DNA from: a virus
Length of the DNA stretch: 27,457 nt
Reading direction: 5' to 3' (one strand)
IMG/VR virus record: IMGVR_UViG_3300017751_000168
Span: 1 to 27,457 of that record
Part shown: positions 9,307 through 16,800 of the stretch, one piece after another
Layout: each line of letters starts with the position of its first letter
Numbering within the stretch: position 1 is the stretch's first letter
The notes under the pieces: model-generated
What the model saw: the letters and a program-made list of their open reading frames with translations, nothing else
Database searches by the model: none
Told to the model about the DNA's origin: nothing
Program-made: the position numbers and the translations under genes

Positions 9307-10425
9307 CTAGAAGTTACGTTTAATTGCTTCTCTTAGAGAAATTTCACTATCAGAATCACCAACAGGTGTACTGAATGTTGGGTGGTCTGAGTCTACCCTA
9401 GATACTGCGGGGTTCCAAGAGAATACTTCTTGGTCAATTCTCTCTGTACTAGAGAAATCAAATCCTGCAAACTGTGTAGATCCATCACTGTCATCATCGA
9501 ATGTCGGTGAATCTGGTGTTAAGTACTCACCAAGACTTGAGTACATTCTATCAATATTGTCGATAGTAAGGTTCTCAAGATCATTAATATCATTACCTCT
9601 TGGAATACCCAATGATAGTTGTGCCGAGTCTTGTGCAAGACCAGAACTACTACCCATTCTCATTCTAAACTGTATTCTTGAACCACTCACGTCTGTAGGA
9701 TTATTGATGTCGAACAATGCGGTATGTTGCTCGTATGCTCTTTCATCAAAGTCTGCTTGACCTTCCAATACAATTGGTGGTTTAAGTGCTTCGCCTGGAT
9801 CGTACTGTAATGAATCAAGTCTACCTTCTCCTACTATCTGTGTAAGACCACCAAGATACATTCCTGCCGGATGGACTAATAATTTGTACGCATCCCTCCA
9901 CTGTGCTAAAGATAATTCTGATCTAATCTGTAGAGCAAATGTCTGATACAGTTTATCATCCGTTAAGTATCGAGCACTTTCTGAACCTATCTTAGATTCA
10001 TTTAAGTTAAATATATACTGTTTCGTATATACAACATCCGGTTCAATACCAAAGAACGTCTTAAAGAACTGTCTTATAGAGTATTTAGTACCTTTACTAC
10101 GATACAAATAACTAGAGTATTTTACTGCTGTTCTTTTATCAATGAACCCTTGGAAGTAGTTTTGTCCAAGTAGATACTCATCCTCAAAGTATTCTAGTAG
10201 ATCTAAATCTGTTTGAGATACGTCTCTTGTTTCGAAAACATTATTAATGAAACGAGTTAAGGAAGCATTATCATTTTCAAACTCATAATATTTTTTTAGA
10301 AACGTTACGAATTTAGGATAGTCTGCTAAAAAGTGAGACGGTAAAACAGCATCGACCTGCGACTCACGCAGATTAATTGCACGTCTATTTGTATCCTTTA
10401 ATGTTTTATCAAAAACAGTACTCAT
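9307..10425 (-). CDS. gp7: Short gp7-like baseplate wedge protein (C-terminal part of T4 gp7 only)
   Basis: The 372-residue product sits exactly where T4 has gene 7, after gp6. Parts resemble the C-terminal third of T4 gp7 as I recall it. LYRSKGTKYSIRQFFKTFFG (about 107-126) parallels the T4 segment with SRSYDFYSTKGIEASYKFLF. LQIRSELSLAQWRDAYKLLV followed by HPAGM (about 165-189) parallels the T4 segment with LPSSRWKSDVIRFVHPVGFG. T4 gp7 is about 1032 residues, so roughly its first 600 residues have no counterpart here. Residues 30-50 (FLADYPKFVTFLKKYYEFE) match the entry to the same T4 region. In T4, gp7 clamps gp6, gp25 and gp53 in the wedge core. The assignment rests on motif order plus position, so it is good but not certain. 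Confidence 0.72.
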   Translation of the reverse strand: MSTVFDKTLKDTNRRAINLRESQVDAVLPSHFLADYPKFVTFLKKYYEFENDNASLTRFINNVFETRDVSQTDLDLLEYFEDEYLLGQNYFQGFIDKRTAVKYSSYLYRSKGTKYSIRQFFKTFFGIEPDVVYTKQYIFNLNESKIGSESARYLTDDKLYQTFALQIRSELSLAQWRDAYKLLVHPAGMYLGGLTQIVGEGRLDSLQYDPGEALKPPIVLEGQADFDERAYEQHTALFDINNPTDVSGSRIQFRMRMGSSSGLAQDSAQLSLGIPRGNDINDLENLTIDNIDRMYSSLGEYLTPDSPTFDDDSDGSTQFAGFDFSSTERIDQEVFSWNPAVSRVDSDHPTFSTPVGDSDSEISLREAIKRNF

Positions 10426-10434
10426 ATATTACTC

Positions 10435-12315
10435 TTAGTTCGATGATGTGGTACGAATACCTTTCGCACTTAGTCTTGTGGTATCATGCTTGAGAATATA
10501 TTCTCTTGTAGGTACAATAGCAGATGCATTAGCAGGTGTAACAGATAACTTGATTGAGTCATTAGTATTGGATTTAAACCCTACTAGACTTACTGTTCCT
10601 GCACCTGCATCATATGAACCTACATTGTCAACCTTAATATCACCACTAGCAGTATCTACAATTTGTAATCTCCTACCAGTAGTTGTATCAGTCTTTAACT
10701 CGTTTTCAATACGACAGTTTAATAACTGTCCAGCGAATGTTCGTTTAAAGATTGATGATTGTACGACAGTAGTAACATCATCTGGTGACTGTATTGAAGC
10801 AGGGAATGCAAAAGAGAAATCCTGTTCAACACCCGAAGATGGATATATTCTTTGTTGCATCTTAGTCTCTACACGAGATGATAAGATAGCAGGACTTACG
10901 TCATCAATCAATCTAAGTAGTTGTGATGCTCTGTATGCCTGTCCGAACTTACCTATATTTCCACTATAGTATACGTTCATTATATTTTTAACATTTTCTT
11001 GCAAAGTATTGATTGACAAGTTAGTGTAATCTGGGTTATACTGGAAGAACACATTACTTTCAATAAAAGTATCGATTGGATCTGTGTACTTCAATGCAAA
11101 AGAGGCAATAGATAATTGATCAACGAGCACTCGTATATTTGACTTAGCAGTATCTTCGATTACTTTTTGCTGATCAGATGTAACACCTTGTGACTCTTTG
11201 AAGTCAATAGACACGAACGTCACACCATATTCTGGTATAAGGTTGTCTTCTCCACCCCAAGAAATAATATCATTAATTAAAGATCCATAGTTACGAAGGA
11301 TAAGATTGGAATAGTCTGCATGTGTTACCATTCTATTTTGAGATGCATATCTGAATGGTGAGTTTCTGCGAATAGACGCAAGTGATTCTTTATCATCACC
11401 ACCGACTGAACGGTTCACTGTAGATACAATAGGTAATCTTTGTAGACCAGTACCAGAAACGGGTTCAGTAACCTCAACGGTATTCAATGGTTCGAATAGT
11501 CTAGCACCGTTGGCACTAGTACCATCCACTGAAAGATACTCTACTGTGATCTTAGTACCTGCTTTTGGTACTGCACCCAATGTAGATCCATTACCAAATG
11601 TCAGTTCGAAGTATCCGTTCGGTGCTTCTTTGAGAATATATGCCGGAGTTGTTGCAGTAATATTAGTAGCAGTCTCCAAATTAATATATGTTGTGAAGTC
11701 AGAAGATGTCGGACTATCAAATATTTTAATGACGGCAGTTGCACGATCTAAATTTTTATCTGGTATAATATATAAGGCATCCTCTGCATCTTCTCCTGCA
11801 AAGAAAGTTTTGGTTTTGGCAATACCTTCGAATATAGGAATGTTTACGTTGCCGTCTAGTGTTTTAAATTGGAAGAAGTTGTTACCATCGTTGGTTGCTT
11901 CGATCAATGATTGTGTTTGGAATGTATACGAAGCATCATCAACTGACGCAGTAAATTTATATCCGGATAATATCTGTAATGTTTCCGGTACGTCTTGCTG
12001 ATCAACACCGATATTGAACGACAGATTAATTGTTCCTTGAGATGCAGTTTTTGATTGTGGTATATAACCTAGTGTCTCTGCATGAGATACTACACTAGAT
12101 CTTAACTGAGCAGTGTTTAAGAACGATTCGTTCAATGCCATGTTTGCAGTCAAACCATTGATATGCGTATTGTATGCTAGAACGTCTAACAGATTAGATA
12201 ATCCAGACGCATCAAAATCATAGTCTTTAAACTCTGATTGTTGTTTTAAATACGTCTTTAGATTAGTCTTTATCGAGTTAAAGTCTAAATCAGATGAATT
12301 GATTGTTGTTGCCAT
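10435..12315 (-). CDS. gp6: Baseplate wedge protein gp6 (baseplate J-like)
   Basis: The 626 residues compare with about 660 in T4 gp6, the baseplate J-type protein that forms the inner ring of wedges around the hub. The N-terminus (SSDLDFNSIKTNLKTYLKQQ, then YDFDASGLSNLLDVLAYNTH) and the following NMALNESFLNTAQLRSSV stretch are the conserved gp6 signature in T4-like phages. A middle segment RRNSPFRYASQNRMVTHADY (about residues 310-330) is the typical baseplate J region where the chain re-enters the core. The ATG overlaps the gp25 stop by one base (TAATG), so gp25 and gp6 are coupled, matching the physical gp25-gp6 contact known in T4. Confidence 0.95.
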   Translation of the reverse strand: MATTINSSDLDFNSIKTNLKTYLKQQSEFKDYDFDASGLSNLLDVLAYNTHINGLTANMALNESFLNTAQLRSSVVSHAETLGYIPQSKTASQGTINLSFNIGVDQQDVPETLQILSGYKFTASVDDASYTFQTQSLIEATNDGNNFFQFKTLDGNVNIPIFEGIAKTKTFFAGEDAEDALYIIPDKNLDRATAVIKIFDSPTSSDFTTYINLETATNITATTPAYILKEAPNGYFELTFGNGSTLGAVPKAGTKITVEYLSVDGTSANGARLFEPLNTVEVTEPVSGTGLQRLPIVSTVNRSVGGDDKESLASIRRNSPFRYASQNRMVTHADYSNLILRNYGSLINDIISWGGEDNLIPEYGVTFVSIDFKESQGVTSDQQKVIEDTAKSNIRVLVDQLSIASFALKYTDPIDTFIESNVFFQYNPDYTNLSINTLQENVKNIMNVYYSGNIGKFGQAYRASQLLRLIDDVSPAILSSRVETKMQQRIYPSSGVEQDFSFAFPASIQSPDDVTTVVQSSIFKRTFAGQLLNCRIENELKTDTTTGRRLQIVDTASGDIKVDNVGSYDAGAGTVSLVGFKSNTNDSIKLSVTPANASAIVPTREYILKHDTTRLSAKGIRTTSSN

Positions 12316-12764
12316 TATCGTAACCTGCTTAGTTTAAAGTCGAACTCTACTAGTTCTCCTTGGTTAATTATATTAAATATCACTGTTATATCCAGTGAGT
12401 TATTATCTGCGTCCGGATTTACGTTTACCTGCAACCTCGTAAAGTCAATTCTAGGTTCAAACACACGGATCTGTTCTTGGATGACATGTTTAATTTGTCC
12501 ATATGTAGCATCGTCTGCTAACTCAAATAAATAAGAATTTAGATTTGCACCCATAAAAGCATTAAATGGTTTTTCGGTACGTTGCGTTAAAAGTAAATTC
12601 TTTAATGATTGTTTAACAGCAGAGATGGCAGTCTTCTTATAAACATCTCCTGCCCCTTTCACAGCAAAACTAAGATCCAGATCAAGAAACTGTCTGTTCT
12701 TTGTTGCGCTGAGAGAGGTTTGATTATCAAGACCTCCGTCTTCTATTGAAAATGCTCTTGCCAT
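12315..12764 (-). CDS. gp25: Baseplate wedge protein gp25 (GPW/gp25 family)
   Basis: This 149-residue protein belongs to the GPW/gp25 family (T4 gp25 is 132 residues). In T4 it joins the wedge core with gp6 and gp7 and touches the first sheath ring. The N-terminal part (LDLDLSFAVKGAGDVYKKTA) followed by AVKQSLKNLLLTQRTEKPFN and FMGANLNSYLFELAD holds the family signature, a helix leading to the TQ-GE/K-pF-p-G type motif. The C-terminus is a beta pair ending FDFKLSRLR. AGGA lies seven bases upstream of the ATG, and a late promoter at 12791-12798 would give a leader of about 21 bases. gp6 follows with a one-base overlap. Confidence 0.95.
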   Translation of the reverse strand: MARAFSIEDGGLDNQTSLSATKNRQFLDLDLSFAVKGAGDVYKKTAISAVKQSLKNLLLTQRTEKPFNAFMGANLNSYLFELADDATYGQIKHVIQEQIRVFEPRIDFTRLQVNVNPDADNNSLDITVIFNIINQGELVEFDFKLSRLR

Positions 12765-12790
12765 TTTAGTATCCTAAATTCCTATAGTTC

Positions 12791-12798
12791 TATTTATA
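12791..12798 (-). promoter_or_regulatory. Late promoter TATAAATA for gp25-gp6 (overlaps upstream stop codon)
   Basis: The minus strand reads TATAAATA. Its internal TAA (12794-12796) is the stop codon of the 201-aa gene, so coding end and promoter are interlocked. The expected transcript start is near 12785, about 21 bases before the gp25 ATG. Confidence 0.78.
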
Positions 12799-13399
12799 CG
12801 TTATCGAGCACTTCTATTAGTTCATTCTTTGCAAAAAGTTGACCATTATAAAATGTCTCAACTTTACGTTCGAAATAAATAGAGAAGTCCTCTGGTACTT
12901 TAGGAACCTCTATTGCTATCTGAGCAGTAAGGGATCCGTCTGGATTCCAGTTATCGTACTCTAGTGTTAGTTTTTGATAGTGCCCGTAATCTTTCCAGTA
13001 CTCTGCCAGATCAAATGTTCGTTCAAAATCAATCTGACCAGACTCATCAACTAATCTATAAACTACTAATTCACCGTCTTGTTTCTTCAAGTTATCTCCG
13101 GCAACTGTCTCCAAAGGCCCACCTCTATACACACCTTCTATCACTACTAGTCTTACATCCTTAAACATATCAGTATTGTTATTAATCATACGGAATAGTT
13201 CTGCGTGTAGATACAAGTTACGTGCGAGTTGCTTACGTGCATCTTGATCCGTCTGATACTTTTTGATAGATGTCAAACTACATGGATTGCCTTTAGATCC
13301 AAGAAATTTAGAAAGTGCTACGCCAGGCGATAACTTTAGACTAGAGTCGATAGTCTCTGCAAAGTTTGGATTATAATTTTGGTCTGGTACTATTATCAT
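12794..13399 (-). CDS. Conserved-looking baseplate-cluster protein of unknown function (201 aa)
   Basis: I do not recognise a named family. The protein begins MIIVPDQNYNPNFAETID, has a helical segment QLARNLYLHAELFRMI (about 59-74), then an alpha/beta part with VRLVVIEGVYRG and VVYRLVDESGQIDFERTFDL, and ends with a beta-rich KVETFYNGQLFAKNELIEVL. There is no signal peptide or membrane segment, and no His/Asp/Glu cluster that would suggest a hydrolase. It lies between the gp5 needle gene (ATGA overlap at 13396-13399) and gp25. In T4 that interval carries small genes 5.1-5.4. A tail or baseplate assembly role is inferred from position alone. Confidence 0.85.
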   Translation of the reverse strand: MIIVPDQNYNPNFAETIDSSLKLSPGVALSKFLGSKGNPCSLTSIKKYQTDQDARKQLARNLYLHAELFRMINNNTDMFKDVRLVVIEGVYRGGPLETVAGDNLKKQDGELVVYRLVDESGQIDFERTFDLAEYWKDYGHYQKLTLEYDNWNPDGSLTAQIAIEVPKVPEDFSIYFERKVETFYNGQLFAKNELIEVLDNV

Positions 13400-14832
13400 T
13401 TAAATCTCTTTCCTCTATTATTAACAGAGTTGCCTAGTGCCGTATATCCAAATCTAGGTGACGTACTCTTCTTAGCAATACGTCCCGTCTTTGGTGGGAA
13501 AGGTTTACTCCACTCAGCATTCAATTGTTTTTCACCTATCAATAAGTCTACTACGACTGTTCCTTCATCATTCGCAATTGTTTTATTTGCCGGATCTCTT
13601 AACGTAGAACGAATCTCATCCATAGTAGGAACTTTTTCGTATAATCCTGCATAGTCATCTCTGAACAAAAGAGTATTACGTAAATCATCCTTGGGATCAA
13701 TAGCAATTGCTCTAATAGATAAATGACCATCTGATAGTATACCCGCAACTGCATCACATATCGGTATAGGTTTTACTGGTGCAATGCTTTCCATATTAGT
13801 AGGAACATCCGGAGCACCACCACTTGGTTGTCCAGGCGATTCTTTATCTGCTTTCTTCGCAGTCTTAGCATTCTCTGCTTTATGTGCAAACTTAGACTTG
13901 ATTGCTTCTAGTGCTTGTCCGTGGAATGAACCATAGAAAGATGCACCAGATGTAAATGGCACTGCACCCTGCGGCCCCATGTATACAGGAGATGTCATCT
14001 CTACCTGTTCACCACCCATCACACCTTTCATACCTATAACTGATATTTCTGTTGCAGATATGTTTGTCTGTAGTGCGGACATAGCAATTTCTTCTTCGGC
14101 AGATACTTGGAATCTATTGGCAGTAAATATTTCTGCCTCTGAACCAATGTTGTTCTTCCAGTAACCTTTTACGATATGGTCTTCATTACCCAATACAGTT
14201 CTTGCTTCGTGTTCTACTGTCTTATATACTGCCGTACCTTTTGTTGTGTAGTTTGTATTGAGACCTACCTTGGTTTTATTATTCTTACGTATATCAGTAT
14301 TGACGTTTCCATCTACAGAAACATTATAGTCACCCCCGACATTTACATTGTAATCTCCTGTTACTTCAAGGTTTAGATTACCATTATACACTAATTTTCC
14401 GTTACCTTCAACTATTACTGTCTGATCACCACCAGTAACTTCTACTTTATTGTTAAGGGCGGCAATGACCACAGATCCGTCTGCACGTACTTCAACACCG
14501 GCACCTTTTCTGTGCTTAATAAGAATACGTTCTCCGCCAGGCGTATCATCATAAGATACGATATGACCAGACGCAGTTTCTTTTACTTGGTTGAAAGGAA
14601 AACGAGATGGTTCTTGATCCTCTAGATTAAGATCTGTACCAATTGTACCACCACCAACATAAAGGTTTTCTACTTTTAATCCACGAGCAGAACGATTGAT
14701 AGACGAACCATAAAAATATTCTTGCTTGGGATATTCCCCTGTCGGATCTTGAAACCCATCATGTGGGACACCTTCGGTGTTCTCGATTGCAGGATTATTA
14801 CCTAGTGGTTCGTTTTTAGTTGTAGTTGTCAT
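13396..14832 (-). CDS. gp5C: Spike needle protein: gp5 C-terminal beta-helix as a separate gene
   Basis: This 478-residue protein is the needle half of T4 gp5. Residues about 24-33 (DGFQDPTGEYP) match T4 GFSDPTGQYP. Residues about 75-115 (ETASGHIVSYDDTPGGERIL) match T4 ETESGHIQEFDDTPGQERYR, just before the T4 needle. From about 128 there are at least six octads of the VxGxxxxx type (for example NLEVTGDY, NVNVGGDY, NVSVDGNV), the triple-stranded beta-helix repeat that pierces the outer membrane. T4 gp5 ends soon after the helix. Here roughly 200 more residues follow: an Ala/Lys stretch (SKFAHKAENAKTAKKADKE), a Pro/Gly linker and a C-terminal domain with no family I recognise. There is no OB fold or lysozyme in this protein; those are in the upstream genes. 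Confidence 0.88.
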   Translation of the reverse strand: MTTTTKNEPLGNNPAIENTEGVPHDGFQDPTGEYPKQEYFYGSSINRSARGLKVENLYVGGGTIGTDLNLEDQEPSRFPFNQVKETASGHIVSYDDTPGGERILIKHRKGAGVEVRADGSVVIAALNNKVEVTGGDQTVIVEGNGKLVYNGNLNLEVTGDYNVNVGGDYNVSVDGNVNTDIRKNNKTKVGLNTNYTTKGTAVYKTVEHEARTVLGNEDHIVKGYWKNNIGSEAEIFTANRFQVSAEEEIAMSALQTNISATEISVIGMKGVMGGEQVEMTSPVYMGPQGAVPFTSGASFYGSFHGQALEAIKSKFAHKAENAKTAKKADKESPGQPSGGAPDVPTNMESIAPVKPIPICDAVAGILSDGHLSIRAIAIDPKDDLRNTLLFRDDYAGLYEKVPTMDEIRSTLRDPANKTIANDEGTVVVDLLIGEKQLNAEWSKPFPPKTGRIAKKSTSPRFGYTALGNSVNNRGKRFK

Positions 14833-16799
14833 ACTGGTCTCACGTTTACTAGTTCTTTTCTAGATTTTGATGTTTCGGTTAATGGATCCTTGTATATGGA
14901 TTTCTTGCCAAACTTGTTTTCAACATAAGATAATACATCGAAATATGGATCTTGAGATTTCGCATCGATTGCATTATGCCCTAATACCTGTCCACCCGAA
15001 CACTTCTTATAGAATGCTTCGATAATAGTCTCCAAAGATTTCATCTGTGCTTGTGTAAATGATGTGGATGATAGATTAAGTAATGGGTTATCTGATTCAG
15101 ATGGAACGTTAACACCACCCACTAAACACACATCAATACAATTAAACTTGTGCCTATTGACATCACTAGCATCTGCAATTTTGTTTAAAGGTAATGCACG
15201 TTGTACTGTACCATCACGTCTTACTACGTAATGATATTGAATACCTACGTGTCCGGCATCGTTATGTCTTAGTTGTATTTCTTCTGCACCTATGTTAGCA
15301 TTTGTATATGTCTCACTAGCATGTACTATAAGTTCTGAAAACTCACGACTCGCTTGATGCATCTCTAATTCTAATTCTTCTTTAGAGTCTACATAAGTAA
15401 ATTTTCTAACATACCTATTGTATCGTTTTGCTAGTTCTTGTAGATCTAAATCTTCTGTATAAAATTCACCCACAGTAGATACCACAGATCCGGATATGGT
15501 AGCATCAATTTGAGATAAGGCAGTTTCAACTGTTCCTGCTTTTGCACTAAACTGATCGATCTCTGTTTGTGGAATTTTCTGTGCTTTTGCTTTTGTTACA
15601 ACATCCGTGGTTAATTCAGCAGGTGATTCGGCAGTTGACTCCCTAATAATCTTTTGGAGTTCTGGTGAAGTATTTCTATCTGCACCAAGTAATGTTTTAG
15701 TGGCACGTGTTAAGTTGATGTCACCACCAGTCATTACGTCTGACATTATACTACTTATTAAACTATTGTCAAGAGGTACAAGATTTCCGAATAGTCCTTG
15801 TAATTGGTTTCCTACATTACCAGTCAATTCTTCGAACAGGTTAGATAAATTACCTAGTTCCGATTCTATACCAGATGTGACATTACTTACTAGGTCACCT
15901 ACAGCATTTCCTAATCCTTCAACTACCCCAGATAGTCCATCTCCGATAGCATCCGTTACTTGACTTAATGTAGATCCTATTGCTCCGGAAAGACTATTAG
16001 TGGCAGTGGCACTTGCCTGTGCTACTGTATCACCAATACCTTCTACTGCACTTACCGCACCTGCGACTTCATCCAGTAATGCTCCGGAGTTTGCTTTGCT
16101 TTTTACTTCATCCATCTTAGATGTTACATCATTCATGGCAGAAGTCAGTTCTGAACCCAGTCCAGTGGATCCACCTTGATCTTGTTTGGTAGAGGCACTT
16201 GCAACTGCGGAGATCTCTGATAATAAACTTGACTTTCTTTCGGATGCCACTTCTATGGCACCTGCAATCTCATCTAATGCACCACCACCAAGTGATACAA
16301 TAGTAATAGGTTCGATTGGTGGTACAATGCCTGTGAGTGATGTAGTTAAAGCATCGAGTGACTGTGCCACACCCGTACCTGCCATTGATATGGTAGCAGA
16401 AATAGTATTAACACCATTAGCACTGTCACGTCCTACAAGATCATTAGCACTATCAAACACCAGATCAAATCCCGAATCGATTGTCTGTACTACAGTAGCA
16501 ATACCGGCAGATACCCCAACTGAAAATGATGAGGCACTCGTTGATGGGTATGATGTGTTGCTAGGTAAACATTGTACCATGTTGTCTGCGGTGCTAACTG
16601 CTCCACTAACAGTACCTGCAAGATTGTCTAAACTCTTTATACCATTAACCGTTTGCCCAACGTCTTGACCTAATACTGTTGTTTTGTTAACAACAAGTGC
16701 GTCATTAATCTTATTGACCTTATCATTGATATCAACTGAATAGGACGTTGCCTTAGTGTTACTGATTAGTTTTGCATTTATTGTTGATAATTGAGACAT
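14829..16799 (-). CDS. Tail-associated T7-lysozyme-like N-acetylmuramoyl-L-alanine amidase (656 aa)
   Basis: The C-terminal domain (about 485-640) is a zinc amidase of the T7 lysozyme/Amidase_2 family, which cuts the MurNAc-L-Ala bond of peptidoglycan. Aligned by eye to T7 lysozyme: IVHASET (H493; T7 H17), IQYHYVVRRDGTVQ (Y522; T7 GYHFIIKRDGTVE), DVCLVGG (T7 GVCLVGG), FTQAQMKSLE (T7 FTPAQMQSLR) and GHNAIDAKSQDPYFD with H608 and K614 (T7 H122, K128). The third zinc ligand, Cys130 in T7, appears to be D617, as in AmpD-type enzymes. The first 480 residues have few aromatic or basic residues and many Ala/Gly/Ser/Val amphipathic segments (GDGLSGVVEGLGNAVGDLV), resembling membrane-active or tape-measure-like sequence. 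It lies between the OB-fold and needle parts of gp5, overlapping the needle gene by ATGA, so it is likely the spike's peptidoglycan hydrolase. Confidence 0.9.
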   Translation of the reverse strand: MSQLSTINAKLISNTKATSYSVDINDKVNKINDALVVNKTTVLGQDVGQTVNGIKSLDNLAGTVSGAVSTADNMVQCLPSNTSYPSTSASSFSVGVSAGIATVVQTIDSGFDLVFDSANDLVGRDSANGVNTISATISMAGTGVAQSLDALTTSLTGIVPPIEPITIVSLGGGALDEIAGAIEVASERKSSLLSEISAVASASTKQDQGGSTGLGSELTSAMNDVTSKMDEVKSKANSGALLDEVAGAVSAVEGIGDTVAQASATATNSLSGAIGSTLSQVTDAIGDGLSGVVEGLGNAVGDLVSNVTSGIESELGNLSNLFEELTGNVGNQLQGLFGNLVPLDNSLISSIMSDVMTGGDINLTRATKTLLGADRNTSPELQKIIRESTAESPAELTTDVVTKAKAQKIPQTEIDQFSAKAGTVETALSQIDATISGSVVSTVGEFYTEDLDLQELAKRYNRYVRKFTYVDSKEELELEMHQASREFSELIVHASETYTNANIGAEEIQLRHNDAGHVGIQYHYVVRRDGTVQRALPLNKIADASDVNRHKFNCIDVCLVGGVNVPSESDNPLLNLSSTSFTQAQMKSLETIIEAFYKKCSGGQVLGHNAIDAKSQDPYFDVLSYVENKFGKKSIYKDPLTETSKSRKELVNVRPV

Positions 16800-16800
16800 C

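Noticed and set aside
10448-12001. Two plus-strand frames (173 and 163 codons) opposite gp6.
   Set aside because: They are antisense to gp6, whose identity is secure, and lack start signals.
12794-13399. The 201-aa protein as gp53.
   Set aside because: Its position near gp25 first suggested this, but the gp53 motifs (IYGN-x-x-x-YW and the basic C-terminal helix) are clearly in the 354-aa gene at 19028-20092.
16186-16668. Plus-strand frame of 160 codons opposite the N-terminal region of the amidase gene.
   Set aside because: It is a shadow of Ala/Ser/Val-rich coding sequence on the other strand, with no ribosome-binding site or domain.
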